The notes: generated by a model not told the origin, from the sequence alone. DNA of 64,000 nt from DAOTXL01 sp034435455 (GCA_034435455.1 DAOTXL010000002.1:41767-105766); one strand, 5' to 3'; shown: positions 50,235-59,690, counted from the first letter of the stretch. Made by a program: numbers and translations.

Positions 50235-52007
50235 ATGCCTCAAAGTGACCTGGTCTTGCTGCACGCCCCCAGCGTGTACGACTTTCGACGGGAATCGATC
50301 CTCTACGGGCCGGTGAGTGATCTGGTGCCCAGCACCCCGGTCTTTGAGATGTATCCCATCGGCCTGACGACCATAGCCGAGTACCTGGAGCGCCACGGCC
50401 TGCGGGTGCGCATCATCAACCTGGCGGTGCGGATGCTCAACGACAGCCGCTTCGACCCGGAGGCGCTCATCCGCAAGCTCCGCCCGGCAGCCTTTGGCAT
50501 TGACCTGCACTGGATGCCCCACGCCCACGGCGCGATCGAGGTGGCGCGGTTGTGTAAAAAGCATCACCCAGACGTGCCGGTGATGATGGGCGGGTTTTCG
50601 GCCACCTTCTTTCACGAGGAGCTGATCCGACGCCCCGAAGTGGACCTGGTGGTGCGCGGCGACTCGACCGAGGAACCGGTATTACAACTGATGCGCCACC
50701 TGACCGGCCGGCCAGGCGCGCCGGCACTGGCCGACATCCCCAACCTGACCTGGCGGGAGCCCGACGGGACCGTCCACGTCAACGACCTGACCTGCTGCCC
50801 GGCCAACCTGGACCACCTGCTCCTGGATTATAGCTACGTGGTGCGGGCGGTGGCCCGCTACCGCGATCTGGCCGGTCTTGTCCCGTTCAAAGGCTGGTTG
50901 GGGTATCCCATCACGGCGGCGCTGAGCGTGCGGGGTTGTACCTACAACTGCCGCACCTGCGGCGGTTCGGCGGCAGCCTTTGCCGCCCTGCACCGCCGAT
51001 CCCGCCCGGCCTACCGCGCCCCGGAGGACCTGGCCCAGGATATCCGCAACATCGCCCGTTTCAGCCGTGGCCCGGTGTTCATCCTGGGCGACATCCGCCA
51101 GCCGGGTGCGGACTATGCCGACCGCTTCCTGCGGGCCATCCACGGTTTCCAGGGGCCGGTCATCGTCGAACTGTTCGACGCGGCCGACCGGACCTTCATC
51201 CGGCGCCTGGCCGAGGCCATGCCCAACTGGACGCTGGAGATTTCGCTGGAATCCCACAGCGAGGAGGTGCGGGCGGCCTTTGGCCGGCCCTACAAAAACG
51301 CCGCCATCGAAGATACCATGCGCTACGCCCTGGCAGCCGGCGTCAGGCGGCTGGACATCTTTTTCATGATCGGCCTGCCCAAACAGGACTACCGCTCGGT
51401 GATGGATACCGTGGAGTACTGCGAATTCCTGATGCGCGACCTGGACGGGGGGGCGAAGCGCCGGCTGATCCCCTTCATCTCGCCCCTGGCCCCTTTCCTC
51501 GATCCCGGCAGCCCGGTCTTTACCGAACCGGAGCGCTATGGCTACCGCCTTCTGGCCCGCACGTTGGAGGAGCATCGCCAGGCCCTGGTGCAGCCCAGTT
51601 GGAAATATGTGCTCAACTATGAAACCGAATGGCTGAATCGGGACCAGATCGTGGACAGCACCTACGAGGCCGGGCTGCGGTTGAACCGCCTCAAGGCGCG
51701 CTACGGCCTGGTAGACCCGGCCCAGGCGGAACGCACCGAGGCGCGCATCCTCAAGGCGCGGCGGCTCATCGCCCAGGTGGATGACATTCTGAGCGTGCAG
51801 GATGCCGGACGGCGCGCCCGGCTATTGCAGGCTCTCAAACCCCAGGTGGATGAAGCCAACCTGTCCACCGTGTGCGACAAGGCTGAACTGAACGTGCCCT
51901 TGCGCGGCCTCAAGCTGAACCTGCCGCAGGCCGCCCTCCTGTCCCTTCGGCAAACGGCCCGGCGCACGCTGCCTCAAACCCAGCGCAAAGGGGGAGCCCT
52001 TGAATAA
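50235..52007 (+). CDS. B12-binding-domain radical SAM protein
   Basis: The 590-residue protein has an N-terminal Rossmann-like cobalamin-type domain (about 1-170) and a radical SAM core with RGCTYNCRTCGG (CxxxCxxC near 235-243), with GDIRQPG and LEISLESHSEEVR further on. A helical extension of about 120 residues ends the protein. It resembles an archaeal and bacterial group of unknown substrate. The downstream kinase gene overlaps its stop. Confidence 0.82.
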   Translation: MPQSDLVLLHAPSVYDFRRESILYGPVSDLVPSTPVFEMYPIGLTTIAEYLERHGLRVRIINLAVRMLNDSRFDPEALIRKLRPAAFGIDLHWMPHAHGAIEVARLCKKHHPDVPVMMGGFSATFFHEELIRRPEVDLVVRGDSTEEPVLQLMRHLTGRPGAPALADIPNLTWREPDGTVHVNDLTCCPANLDHLLLDYSYVVRAVARYRDLAGLVPFKGWLGYPITAALSVRGCTYNCRTCGGSAAAFAALHRRSRPAYRAPEDLAQDIRNIARFSRGPVFILGDIRQPGADYADRFLRAIHGFQGPVIVELFDAADRTFIRRLAEAMPNWTLEISLESHSEEVRAAFGRPYKNAAIEDTMRYALAAGVRRLDIFFMIGLPKQDYRSVMDTVEYCEFLMRDLDGGAKRRLIPFISPLAPFLDPGSPVFTEPERYGYRLLARTLEEHRQALVQPSWKYVLNYETEWLNRDQIVDSTYEAGLRLNRLKARYGLVDPAQAERTEARILKARRLIAQVDDILSVQDAGRRARLLQALKPQVDEANLSTVCDKAELNVPLRGLKLNLPQAALLSLRQTARRTLPQTQRKGGALE

Positions 52008-52851
52008 CCGCCGATGTCCCGACATCGTCATCGTCGGCCACGTCTGCCAGGACCTGCAGCCTGACGGCAGCCTGAGCTTGGGGGGGTCGGTTTCCTACGC
52101 CGCCACCACCGCCCTGCGGATGGGATACCGGGTGGGCGTGGTCACCAGCGCCGGGCCGGACCTGGATGTGGCCCATGCCTTTCCCGGTGCCCAGGTCGTC
52201 TGTCACCCCTCGGCGGCCACCACCCTGTTCGAGAACATCTATCTGGACGGGGGGCGCCGGCAGATCCTCCACCGCCGCGCCACCGCCATCACCTGCGCGC
52301 AGATCCCGGCTGCCTGGCGTGCCCCCTCGATGGTCTATCTGGGCAGCATTGACCAGGAGATCGCCCCCGATCTGTTCTACTGCTTTGAGGAGGCGGCCCT
52401 GCTCGCCGTCATGCCCCAGGGTTTTTTTCGGTGCTGGAATGAACAGGGCCTGGTCTCCTTTGTCGAGTGGCGGCCGCCGGAGGCGGTGCTGCGGCGCATC
52501 CAGGTGCTGATCATCAGCGAATTGGATGTGCCCAACCCCGATGAACTGGCCCGCGACTGGGGGCGGTTCACCCGCATCATCGTCGTAACCCGCGCCGAAC
52601 GGGGCGCAACCGTGTACCAGGCCGGCCAGGTATGCCACTATCCGGCCCGGCCGGCTCACCAGGTGGACCCCACGGGCGCAGGGGATGTGTTCGCCGCCGC
52701 CTTCCTGATCCGCCTGGCCGAGACAGGCGATCCATGCCAGGCTGCCCGCTTTGCCAATGCCGTGGCCTCCTTTTCCGTCGAGGGGCCGGGAGTGACCGGC
52801 ATCCCGCTGCGCCGGCAGGTGGACGCCTATCTGAATACCGCTCAGAGCTGA
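52000..52851 (+). CDS. PfkB-family carbohydrate kinase
   Basis: The 283-residue kinase has LSLGGSVSYAATTALRMGY near 24-42 (substrate glycine motif) and HQVDPTGAGDVFAAAFLIRL near 218-237 (ATP/anion hole, catalytic Asp). The start is TTG at 52000 with GGGGGAG in front, overlapping the radical SAM stop by eight bases. The substrate is unknown; ribose, fructose or a nucleoside are family options. Confidence 0.85.
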   Translation: MNNRRCPDIVIVGHVCQDLQPDGSLSLGGSVSYAATTALRMGYRVGVVTSAGPDLDVAHAFPGAQVVCHPSAATTLFENIYLDGGRRQILHRRATAITCAQIPAAWRAPSMVYLGSIDQEIAPDLFYCFEEAALLAVMPQGFFRCWNEQGLVSFVEWRPPEAVLRRIQVLIISELDVPNPDELARDWGRFTRIIVVTRAERGATVYQAGQVCHYPARPAHQVDPTGAGDVFAAAFLIRLAETGDPCQAARFANAVASFSVEGPGVTGIPLRRQVDAYLNTAQS

Positions 52852-53201
52852 GGACCCCTGCCCGGTTCCGCCCGACTTGCCAATGCCCGCCCAGGCCGCG
52901 CCGGTCCCCGCCCACGAACCCACCCTGGCTCGATTCGGGTCAAACGGTGTCCGGTTCTACCCCCGGTAATTAGTGGTCCGAATCGAATTGGCCACTATAT
53001 CTGGCACCCGACCTCCGTGCCTCTACCGCCTCAGGCGGGCGCCGAGGCCAGCGGCAGCCCGGTTGTGGTTCACCGCCAGCCTATTCCGTTTGTTTGGTCT
53101 TTATGAAAAGCTATGGTAAAATCGGTGATTGCCAATCTTGTAGGACAACTGCTAGCAGTTGTCTAACGAACCTGTGTGGTTGGAGGATGAGAGGGGGGAC
53201 C
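52852..53201. other. Intergenic region before the Xer recombinase
   Basis: The first 240 bases show nothing I can name beyond a weak stem near AGTGGTCC and GGCCACT (52971-52997). The end holds an extended -10 box TGGTAAAAT (53114-53122) for the recombinase gene, a 20-base palindrome and a leader with GAGGGGGGACC as ribosome binding site. Confidence 0.55.
53144..53163 (+). promoter_or_regulatory. 20-base perfect palindrome, likely operator of the Xer gene
   Basis: GACAACTGCTAGCAGTTGTC reads the same on both strands. It lies 22 bases after the candidate -10 box and 39 bases before the ATG at 53202. Its length and position suit a dimeric repressor, such as a GntR or TetR type; no such regulator is in the window. 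Confidence 0.55.
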
Positions 53202-54074
53202 ATGAGAGAAGAGATTCAGCAATTTCTGGATTATATCACTCGAGAGAAAAGGTATACGCAAAACACGTTGGCCGCCTACCGCAACGATCTGACCCAGTTT
53301 GTTGCCTTTCTGGAAGGTCGCGTCACCGGCTGGGATGAGGTGAAGAGCAGTACCATTGTGGACTATATCATGATCATGAAGGCGGAGCGGGAGTATGTCT
53401 CTTCCACCGTCGCCCGGAAAGTGGCGGCCATCAAGTCGTTCTTCCACTACCTGACGAACCAGGGGATCCTGGAGGACGACCCGACCGCCACGCTGGACTC
53501 GCCCAAAGTGCGCAAACGGCTGCCGAAGGCCATTTCGGTGGAAGAGATGGAACGGCTGCTGAGCGAACCGGCCCGGGAAGAGACGGCCAAGGCGCTGCGC
53601 GACCGGGCCCTGTTGGAACTGCTCTATGCCGCGGGCCTGCGGGTGACAGAACTGGTGTCGCTCAATGTGGACGACCTCAACCTGGCTTCGGCCACGGTCC
53701 GGATCGTGCGCGCCAAGGACAAACGGGAGCGGATCGTGCCGATTCACCACCGGGCCATCGAGCCGTTACAGGAGTATCTGGAGCGAGGGCGGATGCAACT
53801 GCTGCGCAATCCGCAAGAAACGGCCCTGTTCCTGAACCACCGGGGGGAGCGGTTGACCCGTCAGGGCCTGTGGCTGATCGTCAAGTATTATGTGCGGGAG
53901 ATCGGGATAGCCGAGGAGGTGACGCCCCACACTCTGCGGCACACCTTCGCCGCCCACCTGCTCGACAAAAAGGCAGACCTGGAGTATGTGCAGGAACTGT
54001 TGGGGCATGCCAGCATTTCGACCACCCAGGTCTATACCCAGATCGGCAGGAATCAGGCACCTGACGTAGAGTAG
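53202..54074 (+). CDS. XerC/XerD-like tyrosine recombinase
   Basis: The 290-residue protein has the SAM-like N-terminal domain (about 1-85) and the catalytic domain with Arg in AGLRVTELVSL, Lys in RAKDKRERIVPI, HTLRHTFAAHLL, and GHASISTTQVYTQI with the final Tyr nucleophile. Length and lack of any phage context favour a chromosome dimer resolvase over an integrase. ATG at 53202 follows GAGGGGGG; an ATG at 53187 is too near to its site. Confidence 0.87.
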   Translation: MREEIQQFLDYITREKRYTQNTLAAYRNDLTQFVAFLEGRVTGWDEVKSSTIVDYIMIMKAEREYVSSTVARKVAAIKSFFHYLTNQGILEDDPTATLDSPKVRKRLPKAISVEEMERLLSEPAREETAKALRDRALLELLYAAGLRVTELVSLNVDDLNLASATVRIVRAKDKRERIVPIHHRAIEPLQEYLERGRMQLLRNPQETALFLNHRGERLTRQGLWLIVKYYVREIGIAEEVTPHTLRHTFAAHLLDKKADLEYVQELLGHASISTTQVYTQIGRNQAPDVE

Positions 54075-54114
54075 GCTGCTCCCGGTTCCACCGAGAGGCA
54101 AGGGGGAGAAACAA

Positions 54115-54999
54115 ATGGGGTATGTAGAAAAGGTGATGGGAGACCACGAGCACGCGATCTACCGCACCCACCTGCATTTCATCGTCCTGCTACAACGGAT
54201 CGCCGGCTCACTTTTTGCCTTCGCCGTGTTCCTCGGCACCGGCCTGATCGTCCTCTTGACGCCGGAGGACGAGGCCGGGGACAAGGCCCGGTTCGTCGTC
54301 GGCCTGATCGTGCTGTTCAGTGCCGTGTTGCCCCTGTATGTGATCGGGGCCCCCTGGCTGCGGGGCCGGCGCGGCCGCGAATTCCTGGAGCAGGCTTGGA
54401 AGCCGGCGCTGGCCCTCCTTCTGATCCTGGTTGTGGCTTTGGCGTTGATGATCGCCCCCGATTTCCAGGCCACAGGCTGGGCCGCGATCGCCCTGGCCCT
54501 CGCCCCTCTGTTTGAGATGATCCACGAGCTTCTCGACTGGCTGAACGAGCGGTATATCATCACCAACCGGCGGGTCATGGAGGTGCGGGGCATCATCAAC
54601 AAGCATATCCGCGACTCGGCGCTGGAAAAGGTCAACGACGTGGACATGACCCAATCGATCCTCGGCCGCCTCCTGGGCTACGGCACGGTCCAGATCATCA
54701 CCGGCTCCGACATCGGGGTCAACATGTTCCGCCGCATCGCAAACCCGGTCCGCTTCAAACGGGAGATGCTGAACGCCAAGGAACAGTTGCATGGCACGGT
54801 ATTGGCCGAAGATAGGGGGCCGGTCGTTGCGCCGGCCGCGCCGACCGGCGGGGCCGAATCGGAAGCAGCCGGGGCGGCTCCCTCGGCCAGGGCCAGCATC
54901 GCCGATCTCCTTGTCGAGCTGGCGGAGCTTCGGCAGAAGGGGATCATTTCCGAAGAAGAGTTCCAGACCAAGAAGAAAGAGTTGCTGGATCGGCTATGA
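54115..54999 (+). CDS. Membrane protein with bPH_2 and SHOCT domains
   Basis: The 294-residue protein has about three or four transmembrane segments (about 25-130), a bacterial PH domain (about 140-215: ERYIITNRRVMEV, LEKVNDVDMTQSILGRLLGYG), a variable linker and a C-terminal SHOCT helix pair (ADLLVELAELRQKGIISEEEF). Such proteins assemble in membranes; the exact role is unknown. Confidence 0.85.
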   Translation: MGYVEKVMGDHEHAIYRTHLHFIVLLQRIAGSLFAFAVFLGTGLIVLLTPEDEAGDKARFVVGLIVLFSAVLPLYVIGAPWLRGRRGREFLEQAWKPALALLLILVVALALMIAPDFQATGWAAIALALAPLFEMIHELLDWLNERYIITNRRVMEVRGIINKHIRDSALEKVNDVDMTQSILGRLLGYGTVQIITGSDIGVNMFRRIANPVRFKREMLNAKEQLHGTVLAEDRGPVVAPAAPTGGAESEAAGAAPSARASIADLLVELAELRQKGIISEEEFQTKKKELLDRL

Positions 55000-55024
55000 T
55001 GTCCGGACCGCAGACCGCTGTGCC

Positions 55025-55870
55025 ATGACAACACCATTTTACACCCGTGAGCAATACGAAGAGGCGGCCGACTATATCCGGCAGCGAACCCTTCACCGGC
55101 CCCGCGTGGGGCTGGTCCTCGGTTCGGGGCTGAATGCGCTGGCCGAGGCGGTGGAAGGGGCCGCCACGATCCCATACCAGGAAGTGCCTTACTTTCCGAC
55201 CACGACGGTGATGGGGCACGTGGGGCGGCTGATCCTGGGCCGGCTGGAGGGGGTGCCGGTGATCACCATGCAAGGCCGGGCCCACTTTTACGAGGGCTAC
55301 CCGATGCAGCAGATCGTGTTCCCCATCCGGGTCATGCAGGTGCTGGGGGTGGAAACGCTGATCGTCACCAACGCGGCCGGGGGCCTCAACCCCGCCTTCC
55401 GGCCCGGCGACCTGATGCTGATCGCCGATCATCTCAACCTGCCGGGCATGGCCGGGCTGAACCCGCTGGTAGGGCCGAACGACCCAACGTTGGGGCCGCG
55501 CTTCCCCGATATGTCCCAGGCCTATGACCTCAGCCTGCGCCATCTCGCCCGCCAGGTGGCCCGCGAACAGGGGATCCCCCTGCACGAGGGGGTCTATGTC
55601 GGGTTGGGCGGGCCCTCGTTCGAGACCCCGGCTGAAATCCGGTTCCTGCGGCTGATGGGCGCCGACGCGGTGGGCATGTCGACCGTCTCTGAAGTGACGG
55701 TGGCGCGCCACGGAGGGCTGCGGGTGCTGGGCATCTCAGGGATCAGCAACGTGGCCACGGGCGAACCGACGGCCGGCCAGGAGACCAGCCACGAAGAGGT
55801 GCTGGCTGCCGGTCAGCAGATCGTCCCCCGCCTGACGGCCCTGGTCCGGGGGGTTCTGGCCCGGATGTAG
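55025..55870 (+). CDS. Purine nucleoside phosphorylase (trimeric type)
   Basis: The 281-residue enzyme has LVLGSGLNALAE near 29-40 (phosphate site), MQGRAHFYEGYP near 80-91, VTNAAGGLNP near 115-124 and GPSFETPAEIRFLRLMGADAVGMSTVSEV (parts FETPAEIR, GMSTVSE) near 195-225. These are hallmarks of the PNP-I family, which splits inosine and guanosine with phosphate. ATG at 55025. Confidence 0.93.
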   Translation: MTTPFYTREQYEEAADYIRQRTLHRPRVGLVLGSGLNALAEAVEGAATIPYQEVPYFPTTTVMGHVGRLILGRLEGVPVITMQGRAHFYEGYPMQQIVFPIRVMQVLGVETLIVTNAAGGLNPAFRPGDLMLIADHLNLPGMAGLNPLVGPNDPTLGPRFPDMSQAYDLSLRHLARQVAREQGIPLHEGVYVGLGGPSFETPAEIRFLRLMGADAVGMSTVSEVTVARHGGLRVLGISGISNVATGEPTAGQETSHEEVLAAGQQIVPRLTALVRGVLARM

Positions 55871-55893
55871 CCGTGGTCGCTGCGGAGTGAGGC

Positions 55894-56643
55894 ATGGAAG
55901 CGGTCTTGGAATTTGTCGCCGACTACCAGGGGTGGATCTATGGGCTGCTGGGCCTTATCCTGCTTTTCTATCTGCGCCGCGCGCTGCTGGCCCGCCGCGA
56001 GGGAGCCCGCTCGATCTTTAAGCTGGAGAAGGAACAGGCCCGGGCCCGCTATAGCCGCAGCGTCACCGTGCTGGCCATTACCCTGATCCTGATGGCCGCC
56101 GTGTTCCTGGTGAGCAACCCCCTGCAGGTCCGTTCAGAGCCGACCCCCGAACCAAGCCCGACGGTCACCACCGGGCCGCTGGTCGAGCCGACGCTGACCT
56201 ACACCCCGTTGCCGCCGACCATCACGCCGACGGCCAGCGCCACGCCGACTCGACCGGTATTGCCCCCCCGGCCCTCGCCCACGTCCGCCGTAGCCGTGAC
56301 CGATACACCGGTAGTCAGGCCGGCGGCCTGCCCCGATCCCAATGTGCGGATCACCTCGCCGGGTGTCAACCAGGTGGTGCGGGGCAATTTCCCGGTGCGC
56401 GGTACGGCCAACATCCCCTCGTTCCAGTACTACAAGATCGAAGTGGGGCCGGGGACCAACCCGAAGGACCAGGAATGGGTGGTTGTCGGGCAGTTGCGCT
56501 ACAGCGCGGTGGTCAACGGGGTGCTGGAAAGTTTCAACAGCACGGCCTATGCCCCCGGCACCTATACCCTGCGGCTGGTAGTGGTGGACCAGACCGGCAA
56601 CTATCCCGAACCTTGCCGGGTGACGATCGTCGTCGAGCACTAG
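55894..56643 (+). CDS. Membrane-anchored protein with Pro/Thr-rich linker and outer beta domain
   Basis: The 249-residue product has two hydrophobic segments (about 10-30 and 54-75), a long Pro/Thr-rich linker (about 83-140, many TPTP-type runs) and a C-terminal beta domain (about 145-248, RITSPGVNQVVRGNFPV) like Ig-type folds of surface proteins. Two Cys (CPDP; PEPCRV) could form a disulfide. Function unknown; probably in the cell envelope. Confidence 0.75.
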   Translation: MEAVLEFVADYQGWIYGLLGLILLFYLRRALLARREGARSIFKLEKEQARARYSRSVTVLAITLILMAAVFLVSNPLQVRSEPTPEPSPTVTTGPLVEPTLTYTPLPPTITPTASATPTRPVLPPRPSPTSAVAVTDTPVVRPAACPDPNVRITSPGVNQVVRGNFPVRGTANIPSFQYYKIEVGPGTNPKDQEWVVVGQLRYSAVVNGVLESFNSTAYAPGTYTLRLVVVDQTGNYPEPCRVTIVVEH

Positions 56644-56658
56644 CGGGCCTGGGGCCTC

Positions 56659-58257
56659 GTGAGCCAGCCGGTTTCTCCCTCCCCCACTCAAGGGTCAGGC
56701 GGCCTTGCCCGGGCAGCGGGCATCCTCGCCCTGGGCAGTATCGTCGGGCGGGTGCTGGGCCTGGTCCGGGAGCAGATCATCGCCTACTTTTTCGGCGCCA
56801 GCGGGCTGGTCAGCGTCTTTGGCATCGCCGACACGATCCGCAAGATGGTCTTTGAGTTGCTCATCGGCGGGATGCTCAGCGCTGCGCTGGTGCCGGTGTT
56901 CAGTGAGGTGGCGGAACGCGAGGGGCGTCCGGCCCTGTGGGCGCTGTTCAGCCGGGTGCTGAGCCTGGCCGCCGCGGTTCTGGCCCTCCTGGTGTTGCTG
57001 TTGGAACTGCTGGCCCCCCAGGTGGCCTGGCTGCTGGGCGGCGGCTTTGGCCCGGAGTTGCAGGCAGCCCTGGCCCGGATGATCCGCATCATCGCCCCGG
57101 CCATTTTGCTCGTCGGCCTGTCGGGGGTGGTGACGGGCCTGCTCTACACCCTCAAACGGTTTACCTTGCCGGCCTTTGGGGCAGCGGCCTTTAATTTGGG
57201 GATCATCCTGGCCGCCCCCATCCTGGCCGGCCGCCTCGATGCCTACAGCCTGGCGGTGGGCGTGCTCCTGGGGTCGCTGCTGCAACTGCTCATCCAGGCT
57301 CCGGACCTGCGCTCTGGGCGCTTTCGTTTCCACCTGGACCTTGCCCATCCGGCCCTGCGGCGCCTTCTCCTCCTCTACCTGCCCATCGCCGCCGGGTTGA
57401 TCGTCAGCAACCTCCAGATCGCCATAGACCGGCGGCTGGCATCGTCCACCGGCGAGAGCAGCATCGCCTGGATGGATCGGGCCACGACCCTGATCCAACT
57501 GCCCCACGGGCTGGTGGCGGTGGCCATTTCCCTGGCCGTGCTGCCGACCCTGTCGCGCTTTAGCGCCGCGGGCGATCCGGAGGGTTTCCGCCGGACCCTG
57601 GGCCAGGGGCTGCGGTTGGTGCTGGTGCTGATCCTGCCCGCCACGCTGGGCCTGCTGGTGCTGGCCGGGCCGGCCATCTCCCTCCTGTTTGAACATGGCC
57701 GGTTCACGGCGCACGACACCTTTTGGACCACCTGGGCGCTGCGCTACTACCTGGTGGGCCTGGTCTTTGCAGCCATAGACTGGCCGCTGAATTATGCCTT
57801 CTATGCCCGGCAGGACACCCTGACCCCGGCGCTGGTCGGCGTGGTCAGTGTGGGGGTGTACCTGGCGGTGGCCCTGCTCCTCGTCCGGCCTCTGGGGATG
57901 CGGGGGCTGGTCCTGGCCGATTCGGCCAAACATTTCAGCCACGCTGTGACCATGCTCCTTCTGACGGAACGGCGCATCGGTCGGCTGGCCGACCTGCGCC
58001 TGGGTCGCACCGCTGGCAAAGCCCTGCTGGCTGCTGGCGCGATGGCCGGTCTGATGGCCCTGGTGCTGGCCGGCCTGAACCGCCTGGCTGCTTCCTGGCC
58101 GGTGGACGGCGTGATGGCCAGGCTGCTCCTCGTGGGCCTGCCGGCCGGGGTGGGCCTGGCGGCCTACTGGGTCCTGGTCACCTTGCTGCGGGTGGAGGAG
58201 GTGTCTCACCTGAGGGCCACCCTCCGGCTGCGGTTGGGGCATAGGCGCCTTGACTAA
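56659..58257 (+). CDS. murJ: MurJ-type lipid II flippase
   Basis: The 532-residue protein has 13-14 transmembrane segments and the MurJ/MviN pattern: GSIVGRVLGLVREQIIAYFFGAS near 24-46 and GVVTGLLYTLKRFTLPAF near 155-172. It flips the peptidoglycan precursor across the membrane. The start is GTG at 56659, with poor ribosome binding site. Its last codons contain the -35 box for the next gene. Confidence 0.88.
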   Translation: MSQPVSPSPTQGSGGLARAAGILALGSIVGRVLGLVREQIIAYFFGASGLVSVFGIADTIRKMVFELLIGGMLSAALVPVFSEVAEREGRPALWALFSRVLSLAAAVLALLVLLLELLAPQVAWLLGGGFGPELQAALARMIRIIAPAILLVGLSGVVTGLLYTLKRFTLPAFGAAAFNLGIILAAPILAGRLDAYSLAVGVLLGSLLQLLIQAPDLRSGRFRFHLDLAHPALRRLLLLYLPIAAGLIVSNLQIAIDRRLASSTGESSIAWMDRATTLIQLPHGLVAVAISLAVLPTLSRFSAAGDPEGFRRTLGQGLRLVLVLILPATLGLLVLAGPAISLLFEHGRFTAHDTFWTTWALRYYLVGLVFAAIDWPLNYAFYARQDTLTPALVGVVSVGVYLAVALLLVRPLGMRGLVLADSAKHFSHAVTMLLLTERRIGRLADLRLGRTAGKALLAAGAMAGLMALVLAGLNRLAASWPVDGVMARLLLVGLPAGVGLAAYWVLVTLLRVEEVSHLRATLRLRLGHRRLD

Positions 58258-58278
58258 GGGGCCGGTATGGGGTATAAT
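58250..58278 (+). promoter_or_regulatory. Strong promoter of the sortase gene
   Basis: TTGACT (58250-58255) and TATAAT (58273-58278) lie 17 bases apart. The -35 box overlaps the stop of murJ. The expected start near 58285 rules out upstream initiation codons and supports the ATG at 58315. Confidence 0.78.
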
Positions 58279-58314
58279 AGTTTTGTAAAAAGCGGTGAAG
58301 CAGAGCCGGGAACT

Positions 58315-59268
58315 ATGCCTGATCGGCGGACCGTAGATGAACTGACAATCGAAGAGCTGGAGCAGATCCTCCTCATCAAGCGGCGAGAAGCGCGCGCCGA
58401 GCGGATGCGCCGCCTGCAGGAGATCGGCCGCCTGCCGGCCGAAGCGGGCCTGCCCCATGAAGACCTGGCGGCCGTCGGCTTTCAGAGCGAGGAGCAGGGG
58501 GAGGCCCCGGCAGTGGGGACCGGCCGGCAGCGCCCCTTTGACCTGGAACCGCTGCACGGCCGTAAACGGCAACGAAAGCAGCGGGCCCGGCCGACCCCTT
58601 CCCGCTGGGGGCGGCTCCGCGACCGCCTGTTGCTCGTCCTGGAGGTCGGTGCGCTGTTGGGCCTGGTGGTCATCCTGGGCCTTTCGCTCTGGAACCTGCG
58701 GTCCCTCAATAACGAGTATGTGGAGGCCGGGTTACTGCCCACCCCGACGCCGACCCCTTTGGCGGGCGGCGTTCTGCCGGGCGGGCACGCTCCCCCTGAG
58801 GAGGCAGGCAGCGTGCCCAGCCACCTGCGCGATCTGGTGGAGGGAGAAGCCCCGCCGGCGGTGGCCATCCCCACGCCGGGGCCGGAAGCGCCGACGCGGA
58901 TCGTCATCCCGGCCATTGGCGTGGATGCCCTCGTCGTGCCGGGGGATTCGTGGGAACAGTTGAAGCGGGGAGTAGGGCATCACCTGAATTCGGCCAATCC
59001 GGGCGAACGGGGCAACATGGTCCTCTCGGCCCACAACGACATCTATGGCGAGATCTTTCGGCACCTGGACGACCTGGAATTGGGGGACGAGATCATCGTC
59101 TATGCCGGTGAACTGCCCTATCGTTACGTGGTCAAGGCCAAGCAGATTGTCGAACCCACGGAGGTCAGCGTGCTGGCTTCGACGACCCGGCCGGTGGTGA
59201 CCCTGATCTCCTGCTATCCATACATGGTGGATTCCCATCGGATTGTAGTCATTGGCGAATTGCAGTAA
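58315..59268 (+). CDS. Class D/E-like sortase
   Basis: The 317-residue protein has a long cytoplasmic N-terminus with a charged coiled coil (about 8-35), one transmembrane helix (about 108-130), a Pro/Thr linker and the sortase barrel (about 195-317). The catalytic set is His in LSAHND, Cys in TLISCYPY and Arg in SHRIVV. It would join surface proteins to the wall or to each other. No obvious sorting-signal substrate is in the window. Confidence 0.85.
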   Translation: MPDRRTVDELTIEELEQILLIKRREARAERMRRLQEIGRLPAEAGLPHEDLAAVGFQSEEQGEAPAVGTGRQRPFDLEPLHGRKRQRKQRARPTPSRWGRLRDRLLLVLEVGALLGLVVILGLSLWNLRSLNNEYVEAGLLPTPTPTPLAGGVLPGGHAPPEEAGSVPSHLRDLVEGEAPPAVAIPTPGPEAPTRIVIPAIGVDALVVPGDSWEQLKRGVGHHLNSANPGERGNMVLSAHNDIYGEIFRHLDDLELGDEIIVYAGELPYRYVVKAKQIVEPTEVSVLASTTRPVVTLISCYPYMVDSHRIVVIGELQ

Positions 59269-59319
59269 ACAGGAACCGGGCGTGGGACCGGTTATCTTGA
59301 ACGAGAAAGGAAGGCAAGA

Positions 59320-59538
59320 ATGTCCAAAAAATCACAGCGGACCCGCCGCCAGGCCCCGGTGGTCGCCCAGCCGGTACGGGTGCCCCGGCCCGTCCGGCCC
59401 CCGGTCACCCAGAACAAAGTCAAGGAGGTGAACTTTGCCGAGGAGTACCACTATGTCGTTGAGGATCTAAAGCGCATTGCGGTCATTGCCCTGCTCCTCC
59501 TGGCGCTGCTGATCATCCTGGCCCTCCTCCTCGGCTGA
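59320..59538 (+). CDS. Small single-span membrane protein
   Basis: The 72-residue product has a basic, proline-rich start, and one hydrophobic helix (about 52-71, IAVIALLLLALLIILALLLG). AAAGGAAGG precedes the ATG. A tail-anchored protein between sortase and rRNA operon; no family recognised. Confidence 0.7.
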   Translation: MSKKSQRTRRQAPVVAQPVRVPRPVRPPVTQNKVKEVNFAEEYHYVVEDLKRIAVIALLLLALLIILALLLG

Positions 59539-59568
59539 AAAAAAGTTGTGTTTTCGGCCCTTCAGGTC

Positions 59569-59597
59569 TTGACAAGGGGCGAGTCTTTTGGTATAAT
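59569..59597 (+). promoter_or_regulatory. rRNA operon promoter P1
   Basis: TTGACA (59569-59574), 17 bases, TATAAT (59592-59597) preceded by TGG: a near-perfect extended promoter. It is the most upstream of three tandem promoters. Confidence 0.85.
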
Positions 59598-59655
59598 AGA
59601 AGTAGATGGAAGAACTTTAACCGATAGGCAGCCGGCGAACCAGATTCGCAGGGCA

Positions 59656-59690
59656 GCGGCCAGCAGATTGAACGGCGATCTGCTGGTCGC
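59656..59690 (+). other. Leader hairpin between rRNA promoters P1 and P2
   Basis: A 13-base stem (GCGGCCAGCAGAT with ATCTGCTGGTCGC, one G-T pair) closes a 9-base loop and is followed by TTTGTC. It resembles an intrinsic terminator or attenuator and would act only on transcripts from P1. Confidence 0.6.

Noticed and set aside
53202..54074. Xer-type recombinase as a phage or island integrase
   Set aside because: Length and motifs fit XerC/D, no attachment-site repeats or phage genes are nearby, and the flanks are housekeeping genes.
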